The notes beneath the pieces were generated by a model. The model was not told where the DNA came from. It made no database searches and was given only the letters and a program-made list of their open reading frames with translations. This document shows positions 15,564 to 24,484 of a stretch of 64,000 nucleotides of DNA, in pieces. A program made the position numbers and the translations under genes. This DNA comes from Bacteroidales bacterium (GTDB lineage Bacteria > Bacteroidota > Bacteroidia > Bacteroidales > UBA932): assembly GCA_017412645.1 (NCBI GenBank), contig JAFPWX010000001.1, positions 34,160 to 98,159 of the forward strand. The letters run 5' to 3'. Within the stretch, counting starts at the first letter, position 1; every line of letters begins with the position of its first letter.

Positions 15564-17951
15564 ATGAACGTAATCACCAAGAAAATCGAATTGCCCGACG
15601 GTCGGGTAATCGAAATCGAGACCGGTAAGTTGGCCAAGCAGGCCGCCGGTTCTGCCGTCGTACGTATGGGCGGCACAGTGCTGCTCGCCACCGTGACGGC
15701 AGCTGACGAAGTCAAGGAAGGAACGGATTTCCTTCCCCTCTCTGTAGACTACAGGGAAAAGTATTACTCCGCAGGGCGTTTCCCCGGAGGATTCATGAAG
15801 CGCGAGAGCAAGCCCTCCGACTATGAGGTTCTCATCGCCCGTCTCGTGGACAGGCCCATCCGTCCTCTCTGGCCGGAAGACTTCCACAATGAAATCTTTG
15901 TTTACATCAACCTCATCTCCGCCGAGAAGGATATCCAGCCCGATGCACTCGCAGGCCTCGCCGCCTCCGCAGCCCTCGCATCCAGCGACCTTCCGTTCGG
16001 CGGCCCCATCTCCGAGGTCCGCGTCTCCCGTATCAACGGGCAGTGGCGCATCAACCCCAACTTCTCCGAAATGAAGAACTCCGACCTCGAACTCATGGTC
16101 GCAGCAACTGAGGAGAACATCATGATGGTGGAGGGCGAAATGAATGAAGTCTCTGAGCACGACATGCTCGAGGCCATCAAGTTCGCCCACGAAGAGATAA
16201 AGAAGCACTGCCGCATCCAGAAGGAGCTCATGCACGAGCTCGGAACCGACGGCACCAAGCGTGACTATCCTCACGACGAGGAAGACGAAGACCTCCGCAA
16301 GGCCGTTCACGAAGCCTGCTACGGCAAGTGCTACGAACTGGCAAAGGCTGCAAAGCCCAAGAAGGAGCGCGAGGCCGGCTTCAAGGCCATCAAGGAAGAG
16401 TTCCTCGCCACCATTCCGGAGGAAGAACTCGAACTCAAGACCCCGATGGTCGAGCGTTACTACGCCGCCGTCGAGAAGGAAGCCATGCGTAACCTCATCC
16501 TCGACGAAGGCCGCCGTCTCGACGGTCGTGCCACCGACGAGGTCCGCCCGATCTGGTGCGAGACCGATGTTCTGCCCTGCGTGCACGGCAGCGCCATCTT
16601 CACCCGCGGCGAAACCCAGAGCCTTGCCACCGTCACCCTCGGAACCAAGATGGACATGAAGGAGATGGACGAGGTTCTCATCCAGGAAGACCAGCAGTTC
16701 GTGCTGCACTACAACTTCCCGCCCTTCGCCACCGGCGAAGCCAAGCCTATCCGCGCCACCGGCCGCCGCGAAATCGGTCACGGCAACCTGGCCATGCGTG
16801 CTCTCAAGCCCGTGGTTCCTCTGGCACCCGAGAATCCCTACGCAGTTCGCGTGGTTTCCGATATCCTCGAAAGCAACGGTTCTTCTTCCATGGCCTCCGT
16901 CTGCGGTGGCTGCCTCGCCCTCATGGACGCAGGTGTGAAGATCAAGAAGCCCGTGGCCGGTGTGGCTATGGGTCTCATCACCGACGCAGAGCGCCCGAAC
17001 GACCGTTATGCCATCCTCACCGATATCCTCGGCGACGAGGATCACCTCGGCGACATGGACTTCAAGGTCACCGGTACCGCCGACGGTATCACCGCCACCC
17101 AGATGGATATCAAGGTCGACGGCCTCAGCTATGAGGTCCTCGAGAAGGCTCTCGAGCAGGCTCGTCAGGGCCGCATGCACATCATGGGCGAAATGCTTAA
17201 GGTGCAGCCCGCCCCGCGTGAGGACTACAAGCCCTTCGTTCCCCGTATCGAGGAAATCCGCATCCCGGCCGAGTTCATCGGCGCCGTTATCGGCAAGGGA
17301 GGCGAGACCATCCAGAAGATCCAGAAGGAAACCGGCGCCGTCATCAACATCGACGAGGTGCCCATCGAGGGAACCAACCTCACCGAAGGCGTGGTGGACA
17401 TCGCCACCAACGATGCCGAGGCAATGCAGAAGGCCCTCGAGTGGATCAAGGGTATCTGCGCCAAGCCCGAGGCCGGTACCGTATATCACGGCAAGGTCGT
17501 GAGCATCCTGGACTTCGGTGCTTTCATCGAAATCCTCCCCGGTAAGGAAGGCCTGCTCCACGTGAGCGAGATTGCCTGGGGCAAGACCGAAAAGGTCGAG
17601 GACGTGCTGAAGGTTGGCGACGAGGTGGATGTTAAACTCCTCGAGTACGATGACAAGTCCGGCAAGATGCGCCTTTCCATGCGCGCTCTCACCGAGAAGC
17701 CCGAAGGCTATGTAGAGCCCGAGCGCAGCCGTGGACCACGCCGCGAAGGTGGTGACCGCGATCGCCGCGACCGTGGTTCCGACCGTGGCGAGCGCCGTGG
17801 TGAGCGTCGTGACGGAGATCGTCGCGAACGCCGCGATGGTGACCGTCGTGAGCGCCGTGATGGCGAACGCCGCCGCTTCGGAGTGCGCCACGAGGACGCT
17901 CCCGCCCCCGCTGCCGACGACTTCAAGGAGCCCGTCGACGAACTCTTCTAG
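15564..17951 (+). CDS. pnp: Polyribonucleotide nucleotidyltransferase (PNPase)
   Basis: A 3'-to-5' phosphorolytic exoribonuclease of RNA turnover, 795 residues. It has two RNase PH-like domains (about 1-220 and 310-550; second-core motifs [27 protein letters not shown]). A KH domain follows (about 560-625, [21 protein letters not shown]), then an S1 domain (about 635-705, [20 protein letters not shown]). After S1 comes an unusual tail (about 717-770) made almost entirely of Arg, Asp, Glu and Gly in repeating RRDGDRRER units. An acidic/proline end ([18 protein letters not shown]) finishes it. The tail probably adds RNA or partner binding and could be disordered. Strong codon bias suggests high expression. 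Confidence 0.97.
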   Translation: MNVITKKIELPDGRVIEIETGKLAKQAAGSAVVRMGGTVLLATVTAADEVKEGTDFLPLSVDYREKYYSAGRFPGGFMKRESKPSDYEVLIARLVDRPIRPLWPEDFHNEIFVYINLISAEKDIQPDALAGLAASAALASSDLPFGGPISEVRVSRINGQWRINPNFSEMKNSDLELMVAATEENIMMVEGEMNEVSEHDMLEAIKFAHEEIKKHCRIQKELMHELGTDGTKRDYPHDEEDEDLRKAVHEACYGKCYELAKAAKPKKEREAGFKAIKEEFLATIPEEELELKTPMVERYYAAVEKEAMRNLILDEGRRLDGRATDEVRPIWCETDVLPCVHGSAIFTRGETQSLATVTLGTKMDMKEMDEVLIQEDQQFVLHYNFPPFATGEAKPIRATGRREIGHGNLAMRALKPVVPLAPENPYAVRVVSDILESNGSSSMASVCGGCLALMDAGVKIKKPVAGVAMGLITDAERPNDRYAILTDILGDEDHLGDMDFKVTGTADGITATQMDIKVDGLSYEVLEKALEQARQGRMHIMGEMLKVQPAPREDYKPFVPRIEEIRIPAEFIGAVIGKGGETIQKIQKETGAVINIDEVPIEGTNLTEGVVDIATNDAEAMQKALEWIKGICAKPEAGTVYHGKVVSILDFGAFIEILPGKEGLLHVSEIAWGKTEKVEDVLKVGDEVDVKLLEYDDKSGKMRLSMRALTEKPEGYVEPERSRGPRREGGDRDRRDRGSDRGERRGERRDGDRRERRDGDRRERRDGERRRFGVRHEDAPAPAADDFKEPVDELF

Positions 17952-17964
17952 GAGTAGGCGATTG

Positions 17965-18000
17965 AAAAAGCCCTGGCCACAACGGTCAGGGCTTTTTTTT
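17965..18000 (+). terminator. Intrinsic terminator after pnp
   Basis: AAAAAGCCCTGGCC pairs with GGTCAGGGCTTTTT over 14 bp (one G-T) around loop ACAAC, ending in eight T. The A run on the left also makes it usable in the opposite direction. Confidence 0.9.
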
Positions 18001-18037
18001 GTTAAAGTCTCCCCAAAAAAGCATTGCAAAACAAATA

Positions 18038-18082
18038 TTTGGATAATTTATTTGGATAATTAAATCGTTTTAGCTAAATTTG
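18038..18082 (+). promoter_or_regulatory. Kinase-operon promoter with LacI-type operator and direct repeat
   Basis: TTTG (18051-18054), 20 bases, then TAAATTTG (18075-18082) form a full promoter. The 16-bp operator candidate ATTAAATCGTTTTAGC (18059-18074) fills the space between the two boxes, which predicts repression by steric block. It matches the consensus GYTAAAWYGWTTTAGC shared with 20759-20774, 25905-25920 and 25953-25968. The sequence TTTGGATAATT occurs twice with a 13-base period (18038-18048 and 18051-18061) and may be a second protein site. Confidence 0.65.
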
Positions 18083-18105
18083 CGAAAGGGTAAAGTGCGC
18101 AAAAC

Positions 18106-19071
18106 ATGAATAATCAACCAAGAATACTTGTTGTAGGGAGCTTCATGATGGATCTTGTGGCTCTCGCAGAAAGAGCTCCCGAACTGGGAGAAACTGTTGT
18201 TGGATCCGGTTTCAGAACCGCACCCGGCGGAAAGGGTGCCAACCAGGCCGTCCAGGCTGCCCGTCTTGGAGTCGAAACCCATATGGCAGGCTGCGTCGGA
18301 GACGACTCTTTCGGCCGGGAAATGGTCAAAGCTCTCAAAGATTCGGGGGTGGACACATCCCATGTCAAGATCAGCGGGGAGCATCCATCCGGGGTCGGGC
18401 ACATTGAAATCCAGTCCGGCGCTTCCGGTGTCCAGAACAGAATAATCGTGGTCCCTGGAGCAAACTACGATCTTGCACCCGCGGATCTCGTATGGCTCAA
18501 AGAAGGCATCAAGGCATACAATATCGTAATAATGCAGCTCGAGCTCAAGATGGAAACCATTGAGTATGTAGCACGAGTGGCGCACGACGCCGGAGTGCCG
18601 GTTATGCTCAATCCTGCTCCTGCCGCCCCTCTGTCCGACGAACTCCTGTCCTGCGTCACCTTCCTGTCTCCCAACGAAACCGAGGCTGCAATGCTTTCCG
18701 GAGTCAAAACAGATTCCGAAGGTCGCCTTTCAGAAGAGGCTCTCAAAGCCGCCAGCAAGGTTCTCATGAGTAAGGGCGTTCCCAATGTAATTATTACCCT
18801 TGGTGACAAGGGTGCGGCAATTTGCACCGCTGAAGGGGTTAAACACGTGCCATGCGTTAAGATGACAAATGTCGTGGATCCCACTGCGGCAGGCGATTCC
18901 TTTGTAGGTGCTTTCTGCGCAGGCTACGCTTCGGGCCTTTCAATCGAAGATTCGCTGAATCTGGCCGTTCATGCTTCCGCCATAACGGTATGCGGCTACG
19001 GCGCCATTCCCTCGCTCCCCACAAAGGATAAAGTTGAGAAACTCATGGTTGAAAGGAGGGCTGCAATATGA
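18106..19071 (+). CDS. Ribokinase-family (PfkB) sugar kinase, predicted D-arabinose/pentose kinase
   Basis: A 321-residue cytoplasmic kinase. It aligns along its length with E. coli RbsK: D16 (GSFMMDL), the GGKGANQ loop with G42, K43 and N46, the LNPAPA segment, TPNETEA-like SPNETEA, and the anion-hole/base motif DPTAAGDSF. Ribokinases phosphorylate O5 of a pentofuranose. One pocket position differs: Asn14 of RbsK is Met14 here, which may alter selectivity for the sugar. The gene is first in an operon with an arabinose-5-phosphate-isomerase-like protein (ATGA overlap) and a LacI regulator, next to a GH172/DUF4185 locus. I infer D-arabinose 5-kinase activity; plain ribokinase or fructokinase remain possible. 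Confidence 0.8.
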   Translation: MNNQPRILVVGSFMMDLVALAERAPELGETVVGSGFRTAPGGKGANQAVQAARLGVETHMAGCVGDDSFGREMVKALKDSGVDTSHVKISGEHPSGVGHIEIQSGASGVQNRIIVVPGANYDLAPADLVWLKEGIKAYNIVIMQLELKMETIEYVARVAHDAGVPVMLNPAPAAPLSDELLSCVTFLSPNETEAAMLSGVKTDSEGRLSEEALKAASKVLMSKGVPNVIITLGDKGAAICTAEGVKHVPCVKMTNVVDPTAAGDSFVGAFCAGYASGLSIEDSLNLAVHASAITVCGYGAIPSLPTKDKVEKLMVERRAAI

Positions 19072-19676
19072 TACAGGAAAAGAGTATAAAGGCCGTCGAG
19101 TATTTCCTTGATTCGGCAAAGAAGAGTTTCACCTCTTATATAAATAGTATTGATATCGCATCCTGCAGCAAGGCGGCGGAGCTGATCCTTGCCTCGCAGG
19201 CTGCTGGTGGAAGGCTTCATGTTACGGGCATAGGCAAGCCGGGGCATGTAGCCACCTATGCGGCATCGCTCCTGTCGTCTACAGGAAATCCGGCGACTTT
19301 CCTTCACGGAACGGAGGCGGTTCACGGGTCCTGCGGCCAGTTGGTAGCCGGAGACGTTGTAATCGCCATATCCAATTCCGGAGAAACTGCGGAACTGAAG
19401 GCAACAGTGAATGCGATTCACATGAACGGCTGCAAGGTGATTGCCGTAACCGGTAATCCGGAAAGCTGGCTTTCCAGGAACTCCGAATGCACCCTTCTTG
19501 CCGGCGTGAGTGAAGAGGGAGGTCCGCTGAACCGGGCTCCCCGCAACTCGGTAAATGCCGAAATGCTTATCCTCCAGGCCCTCAGTGTGATGCTACAGGT
19601 AGAGAAAGACTGGAATCCCGAGAAATACGTCAGGTGCCATCCGGGAGGTAAGCTTGGAGAAAGAGGTTTGGCCTAG
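19068..19676 (+). CDS. SIS-domain sugar isomerase, D-arabinose-5-phosphate isomerase type
   Basis: A 202-residue single SIS domain without the CBS pair found in E. coli KdsD/GutQ. The four catalytic residues described for KdsD (K59, E111, E152, H193) have counterparts at identical spacing: K57 (GIGKPGHV), E109 (SNSGETAEL), E150 (SEEGGPL) and H191 (CHPGGKLGE). This supports interconversion of D-arabinose 5-phosphate and D-ribulose 5-phosphate. Homologues usually serve Kdo synthesis; a short form of that kind is known in Bacteroides. Here it is coupled by ATGA overlap to a sugar kinase and followed by a LacI regulator. A catabolic role downstream of D-arabinose phosphorylation is therefore the better inference. 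A different phosphosugar substrate is possible. Confidence 0.8.
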   Translation: MIQEKSIKAVEYFLDSAKKSFTSYINSIDIASCSKAAELILASQAAGGRLHVTGIGKPGHVATYAASLLSSTGNPATFLHGTEAVHGSCGQLVAGDVVIAISNSGETAELKATVNAIHMNGCKVIAVTGNPESWLSRNSECTLLAGVSEEGGPLNRAPRNSVNAEMLILQALSVMLQVEKDWNPEKYVRCHPGGKLGERGLA

Positions 19677-19691
19677 TTACAATAACGGTTG

Positions 19692-20717
19692 ATGGACAAG
19701 AATAAGAAAAAAGCTTCGCTGAAGGATGTCGCCTCCTACGTAGGGGTTTCCACATCGCTGGTCTCCTTTGTGCTCAATGGCAAGGGAAGGCTTCATCGCG
19801 TAAGTGAGGAAACAATCGCCAAGATCAAGAAAGCGGCCGAAAAACTCAACTACCAGCCCAATTCTTTCGCGAAGAGTCTCAGGGAAGGAAAGAGCCGCGT
19901 GATTGGAGTTGTCCTGTCCGATATCTCCAACCCGTTCTTCTCCATGATTGCACGCTATCTGGAAGATGAGGCGGAGAAGTATGGGTATTCAATTCTGTTC
20001 GCGAGTTCCGACGAAAACCGTGACCGCGCGGAAAAACAGATAGCGCATCTCGTAAGCAGGGGAGCCGACGGCATCATTTTAGTGCCTTGTGAAAAGTCCG
20101 AAAAAACTGTGGAGGCGGTTCTGGAAACCGGGAAGCCCCTTATCCTGATAGACCGTTATTTCCCGACCATCCGCACCAACTATGTCTGCCTGAACAACAG
20201 GGAAGTAAGTCGTCTTGCCACAGAGCATCTCCTGACTCATGGTTTCAGCCATCCCGGCGTCATCGCATACGATACCACCCTGCAGCATATGCAGGACAGG
20301 GTCAACGGTTATAAGCAGGCCATGACAGAAGCTGGAAAAGCCGGTCTTATAAGCGAAAGCCGCGTCAAGGAAGCCAATCTTCACAACGCTATAAGCGGAT
20401 CCATCTCCAGAATGCTCGCCGAAGGTGTGGATTCTCTCCTTTTTGCAACCAATAACATCGCCACCGAGGCGCTCAAGGTAATTAAGGGCAAAGGCATACG
20501 GATTCCCGAAGATCTGGGAATCATAGGATTCGACGGAGGCAATGCTTTCGAACTGTTCCATGTCCCTGTCTCTTATATCCGTCAGCCCATCTCTCTGCTT
20601 GCCCAAAAGGCAGTGGAAATCATCATGGACGAAATTCTGATGGGGGAGAAAATGACCCATCAGGTAGAAGTCCAGGGGTCTCTCGTTATCACAGAATCAT
20701 CGATTAAGTCCTGTTAG
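19692..20717 (+). CDS. LacI-family transcriptional regulator
   Basis: A 341-residue repressor. The N-terminal helix-turn-helix (about residues 8-30: SLKDVASYVGVSTSLVSFVL) and hinge helix region (NYQPNSFAKSLR) precede a periplasmic-binding-protein-like effector domain. That domain runs from about residue 60, with IGVVLSDISNPFF, the GADGIILVP strand and the LGIIGFDGG segment. I prefer ATG 19692 over the adjacent TTG 19689. It lies in the operon with the sugar kinase and isomerase. Four matching 16-bp palindromes in the locus promoters are its likely targets, with a free or phosphorylated pentose as the likely effector. Confidence 0.92.
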   Translation: MDKNKKKASLKDVASYVGVSTSLVSFVLNGKGRLHRVSEETIAKIKKAAEKLNYQPNSFAKSLREGKSRVIGVVLSDISNPFFSMIARYLEDEAEKYGYSILFASSDENRDRAEKQIAHLVSRGADGIILVPCEKSEKTVEAVLETGKPLILIDRYFPTIRTNYVCLNNREVSRLATEHLLTHGFSHPGVIAYDTTLQHMQDRVNGYKQAMTEAGKAGLISESRVKEANLHNAISGSISRMLAEGVDSLLFATNNIATEALKVIKGKGIRIPEDLGIIGFDGGNAFELFHVPVSYIRQPISLLAQKAVEIIMDEILMGEKMTHQVEVQGSLVITESSIKSC

Positions 20718-20749
20718 AAGACGGTCGATAATATTTTTCAAATCAATTA

Positions 20750-20781
20750 TTTGCAAATGCTAAATTAATTTAGCACCTTTG
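20750..20781 (+). promoter_or_regulatory. GH172-operon promoter with perfect LacI-type operator
   Basis: TTTG (20750-20753), 20 bases, then CACCTTTG (20774-20781) resemble a Bacteroidales promoter with one mismatch at -7. Between them lies the perfect palindrome TGCTAAATTAATTTAGCA (20758-20775), whose 16-bp core is GCTAAATTAATTTAGC. It covers the spacer and touches the -7 box, as expected for a repressor site. Confidence 0.7.
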
Positions 20782-20808
20782 TTCCCAAGAGAATAAAATT
20801 ATCCGCAT

Positions 20809-21969
20809 ATGAAAAAAAGACTCCTCCTTTCCGCAGCAGCCATGCTTATGGCGCTTACCGTTAGCTATGCCCAGAATTTCAATGGATTAGACATGAATCT
20901 GGGTAATCTCTCCAGGCTTTCAGATGCCAAAACCCGTTCCATCTCCCCGGAAAACTTCACCGGCGAAAAGGGCAAGGGCGGAATGGCCGAGCCGAATCTT
21001 CCCAATACGAGGAATGTAAACAACGCCTCGTGGGCTGCCAGGGATCTTGGAAAAACCTGGAAGGTGAATCCCTTTATCACCATCAATCCCGGTGAAACCA
21101 TCACCATAGCGGAGATGGAAGGCCCCGGCGCTATCCAGCATATCTGGATGACTCCCACAGGAGTGTGGCGTTGGACCATAATCCGCATCTACTGGGACGA
21201 TGAATCCACCCCGTCAGTCGAATGTCCTATCGCAGACTTTTTCTGCATGGGCTGGAACGAATATGCCCCGCTCGTATCGCTTCCCGTCTGCGTTAACCCC
21301 GGAAGCGCATTCAACTGCTACTGGCAGATGCCTTTCCGCAAGAAATGCAAGATCACGATGGAGAACGTGAACGACAGAGACGCCATGAATCTGTACTACC
21401 AGATCGATTACACCCTCACCGAGGTCCCGGAAGACGCGGCATATTTCCACGCCCAGTTCCGCCGTACTCCCTATAACGAGAGTTCCGATTTCACCCTGAT
21501 CGACGGTATCAAGGGCAAGGGCCACTATGTGGGAGTATATATCGCCCTTGGAGTTCACAACAATGGCTGGTGGGGTGAAGGCGAAATCAAGTTCTTCATC
21601 GACGGCGACAAGGACTATCCCACCATTTGCGGCACCGGCACCGAAGATTATTTCTGTGGTTCCTACAATTTCGACCGTGGCGGTCGCTTCACCGAGTACT
21701 GCACTCCATACGCCGGTCTCTGCCAGGTGATCAGGCCCGACGGAACCTATCGTTCCCAGGAACGTTTTGGTATGTACCGCTGGCATATAATGGATCCCAT
21801 CCGCTTCGAGAAGAACCTCAAGGTCACCCTTCAGGATCTTGGATGGAGGCACGATGGGCGTTATCTTGAGCAGCATTCGGATATTGCCGCCACTGTGTTC
21901 TGGTATCAGGCCGAGCCTCATGCCAAATTCCCCAAGTTCCCCACCTGGCGTGAACTCGAAGTCAACTAG
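20809..21969 (+). CDS. GH172 family (DUF2961) glycoside hydrolase, predicted exo-D-arabinofuranosidase
   Basis: A 386-residue exported protein (signal peptide to about SYAQ, residue 22). The DUF2961 pattern is clear: ETITIAEMEGPGAIQHIWMT, the strand IIRIYWDDESTPSVECPIADFF, then a jelly-roll with LPVCVNPG, GVYIALGVHNNGWWGEGEIKFFIDG and the family signature GTGTEDYFCGSYNF. Known members cleave alpha-D-fructofuranosides or alpha-D-arabinofuranosides. Its neighbours are DUF4185 proteins and an arabinose-5-phosphate-isomerase-like gene, which favours D-arabinofuranose. It lacks a lipobox, so it is probably periplasmic and trims imported oligosaccharides. It is first in a four-gene run with gaps of 2 bases or overlaps. 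Confidence 0.85.
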   Translation: MKKRLLLSAAAMLMALTVSYAQNFNGLDMNLGNLSRLSDAKTRSISPENFTGEKGKGGMAEPNLPNTRNVNNASWAARDLGKTWKVNPFITINPGETITIAEMEGPGAIQHIWMTPTGVWRWTIIRIYWDDESTPSVECPIADFFCMGWNEYAPLVSLPVCVNPGSAFNCYWQMPFRKKCKITMENVNDRDAMNLYYQIDYTLTEVPEDAAYFHAQFRRTPYNESSDFTLIDGIKGKGHYVGVYIALGVHNNGWWGEGEIKFFIDGDKDYPTICGTGTEDYFCGSYNFDRGGRFTEYCTPYAGLCQVIRPDGTYRSQERFGMYRWHIMDPIRFEKNLKVTLQDLGWRHDGRYLEQHSDIAATVFWYQAEPHAKFPKFPTWRELEVN

Positions 21970-21971
21970 TC

Positions 21972-23042
21972 ATGAAAAGGCTTTTACTGGCACTCCTGTG
22001 CCTCACTTTGTTTGGCACTGTGGCATCCGCCCAGTTCGTCATTGATGGGCAGCGTCTTCAGCCGCCCGTCGAGGACGACATCTGGGTGCGTCCTGCCGCC
22101 GATGTGCCTTCAATGGCAGTCTGGGGCTTTAAGGACGGTATCCGGGTCGGGATTAACCCTCCCGGCCGCCCGAGAGGCCTACTGTACATGCTTTGCCCAT
22201 ACCTTAAGGAATCCGCCGACCGCTGGTTCGACATTGTGAACTATGTGGCGATGGAGCCGGTAGATGCCATCACGCATCGTCGGGGGCTTTCGGAACTGGA
22301 GCATAGCGCTCTAGATGGAGTGCCGGGAAAGCGTTTTGTGAGCAGCGATACTCCCCAGAAGCCGTCTGTCTACGACAATCTTCATCCGGCCCGCGGCGTA
22401 GTGGCCGTTGAGGACGGAAAGAAAACCCTTACGGTGTGGGTGTTCTGCGAGAAGTTCGAAAATGGGGCAGACGTGTACGTTCGCCTTCGTTTCATAGAGG
22501 GAAAACCCTATGAGTTCGAGCTTCAGTCTTTCGCCACCGAGGAATCGGCTCCGCTGGATCAGTTCGTTTTGTCGGCCACAATGGGCAACAAGATGCGTCT
22601 CAGGGAGCTCTATGCCGCCAACGGAGTAAAGAAGCTGTCTACCGACATCTGGCCGGATTACAAGGAAAAGTGGTTCAGCCCGTATGACATCACTCCTCTG
22701 AAGGAAATGATACGCGACCGCAAGGGTGGAGCCTGGGTGCTTGCTCATCCTAACGAAACAGACTACTCCAACGTGGAGTTCGAAGAGGGTACCTCCAAGG
22801 GGTGGAAGTACAACGGTATCCCGGCCACCCAGTATTGGTATTCACCCCTCCCGCACCCCGAAATGGTTGTACATGTGAACGGACGCTATACATACTGGGC
22901 TATCTTCAAGAAGATTCCAGGCGGCATAGCCTACGAGAATTTCGAGCTTTTCGAGCCGTTCCGCCAGGGTGCCGTGTACTACTTCGGCATCGACCCTGCA
23001 AAACCGAAAGACATTATTAAACGGATAAATAAGATCAAATGA
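21972..23042 (+). CDS. Secreted protein of unknown function in the D-arabinan locus
   Basis: I do not recognise this 356-residue protein. It has a signal peptide (MKRLLLALLCLTLFGTVASAQ). The mature chain is beta-rich with many aromatic residues, and includes WGFKDGIRVGINPPGRPRGL, FIEGKPYEFELQSFATEES, and GWKYNGIPATQYWYSPLPHPEM. No lipobox and no obvious catalytic motif are visible. The all-beta, Trp/Tyr-rich character would fit a supersandwich fold (mutarotase-like) or a binding protein, but this is a guess. It starts 2 bases after the GH172 stop and overlaps the next gene by ATGA. It is thus locked into the operon and probably acts on the same glycan in the periplasm. Confidence 0.6.
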   Translation: MKRLLLALLCLTLFGTVASAQFVIDGQRLQPPVEDDIWVRPAADVPSMAVWGFKDGIRVGINPPGRPRGLLYMLCPYLKESADRWFDIVNYVAMEPVDAITHRRGLSELEHSALDGVPGKRFVSSDTPQKPSVYDNLHPARGVVAVEDGKKTLTVWVFCEKFENGADVYVRLRFIEGKPYEFELQSFATEESAPLDQFVLSATMGNKMRLRELYAANGVKKLSTDIWPDYKEKWFSPYDITPLKEMIRDRKGGAWVLAHPNETDYSNVEFEEGTSKGWKYNGIPATQYWYSPLPHPEMVVHVNGRYTYWAIFKKIPGGIAYENFELFEPFRQGAVYYFGIDPAKPKDIIKRINKIK

Positions 23043-24484
23043 AGCTATTAAAGCTATTATTCCCTCTTGCCTTTGCCGTACTTGTAGCATGGGCCTGCTC
23101 AAAGGAACCGGATGGGCCTGAAACCCCGCCCGAGGATCTTCTGATAGAGCCGGTGTCGCAGACTGTGAAGCCTGCCGACGGTAAACTCACAATCAGTATG
23201 ACCCTCTATGGCCTGGAGCAGACCAAGTATATGACCATCGAAAAGATCAACTCCGCGGGAACCCAGAGCGTGAATTATTATCCGCGGGTGCTTCAGAAGG
23301 ATTACACGTACAACTATACCATGCTCCCGACCGACGATGAGGAATTCACATTCTCTTTTACCCTTGTGGGCAACGATGGGTCCGTGAGCAATACGGCAAC
23401 AGCCACTGTGGACAATTCCAGGGCTGATGGGGAAGCCAAATACAGAACCCTTGCAATCTCTAATCTGAGGGTTATGTCCAGGGTTACCGGCAAGGAAGAC
23501 AACGGTCACGACGGTCTTCCGGCGGTAAAGTACACGGTAAATAACAACACGCACACCAAGTACAATGTGGGTGGAACCGATTTGGGTATCGTCTGGGAGA
23601 TTTCCCCGGGTTACTATGGCCTTTTCTTCGGCGATACATTCGGTTCCGATTTCAATCCCAACTTTAGCGCTCCGGGGCCTAATGGTGGCTCGTGGAGGAG
23701 TAATGTACTGCTGTTTTCAGAAGATACAGAGCTGGAAGACGGAATGAAGATTACCGGTGCTGCTCTAGATGCTGGGGGCAATGCCCGGCAGATAGTGTAC
23801 AGTGCTCATGTCACCAATGGCAATGGAGACTATACCTCCATTCCCACAGCTGCGGTTCATGCCAACGGGAAAGAATACGTGCATTACTTCAATATCAGAA
23901 CCTGGGACGGTTGGGTTACCAACTATTCCGGGATGTACCGTTCTTCGGATATGGGCGGCAACTGGGAAAAGGTTTCCGGAATCAGATGGGGAGGGGAGAG
24001 TTACTTTGGTCAGGTTGGCTTCTGTAACATAGGCGACGGATGGGTGTATGTGATAGGCACTCAGTCCGGACGAGATTCAAAACCGAAATTGGCGAGAGTT
24101 GCCGAAGCGAACATAGAGAAGCAATCCAAATATGAATTCTGGAACGGAGTTTCCTGGGTGGAAGGCAGTGAGTACGAGGCGGTGATTCTCTTTGATGATA
24201 AAGCTGGCGAACTGTCTTTCGAGTATCTGCCCGAATTCAAAAAATGGGTAATTCTCTACTTCAACGGCCCCCGTTACGAAATCACTATGCGCTATGCCGA
24301 CAAGGTAACCGGCCCGTGGAGCGACCCAATTACAGTCGCTTCAGGAAGGAATTATCCTCAGTTATACGGTTCCTTCATTCATCCACTTTCCAAGCAGGAG
24401 GGAGGTAAACTGTACTTTATAATGTCAATGTGGTTGCCCTACAACACATATCTTATGTGTGTAGATGTTAAAGGATACAGATAA
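23039..24484 (+). CDS. DUF4185 (GH183-type) lipoprotein, predicted endo-D-arabinanase, copy 1
   Basis: A 481-residue lipoprotein (lipid Cys20, MKLLKLLFPLAFAVLVAWAC). An Ig-like domain (about 35-130) precedes a five-bladed-propeller-type DUF4185 domain (about 140-480). The latter contains TGKEDNGHDGLP, VGGTDLGIVWEISPGYYGLFFGDTFG, GKEYVHYFNIRTW, and the closing SFIHPLSK ... YFIMSMW. DUF4185 proteins from a gut Dysgonomonas were shown to be endo-acting D-arabinanases (CAZy GH183, from memory). The lipid anchor suggests surface or outer-membrane location, where the polymer is cut before import. It overlaps the previous gene (ATGA) and the next (TAATG). Confidence 0.82.
   Translation: MKLLKLLFPLAFAVLVAWACSKEPDGPETPPEDLLIEPVSQTVKPADGKLTISMTLYGLEQTKYMTIEKINSAGTQSVNYYPRVLQKDYTYNYTMLPTDDEEFTFSFTLVGNDGSVSNTATATVDNSRADGEAKYRTLAISNLRVMSRVTGKEDNGHDGLPAVKYTVNNNTHTKYNVGGTDLGIVWEISPGYYGLFFGDTFGSDFNPNFSAPGPNGGSWRSNVLLFSEDTELEDGMKITGAALDAGGNARQIVYSAHVTNGNGDYTSIPTAAVHANGKEYVHYFNIRTWDGWVTNYSGMYRSSDMGGNWEKVSGIRWGGESYFGQVGFCNIGDGWVYVIGTQSGRDSKPKLARVAEANIEKQSKYEFWNGVSWVEGSEYEAVILFDDKAGELSFEYLPEFKKWVILYFNGPRYEITMRYADKVTGPWSDPITVASGRNYPQLYGSFIHPLSKQEGGKLYFIMSMWLPYNTYLMCVDVKGYR

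Noticed and set aside
15456-18029. Very long open frame on the strand opposite pnp
   Set aside because: It mirrors the strongly biased codons of pnp, has low-complexity composition and no recognisable domain. Similar antisense frames over fumarase (1025-2692) and ppdK (58359-60956) were dropped for the same reason.
20809-21969. Reading the GH172 locus as a fructan/difructose-anhydride locus
   Set aside because: GH172 also includes fructofuranosidases and the kinase could be a fructokinase. The DUF4185 proteins, the arabinose-5-phosphate-isomerase-type protein and the FucP permease fit D-arabinose better. Not fully excluded.
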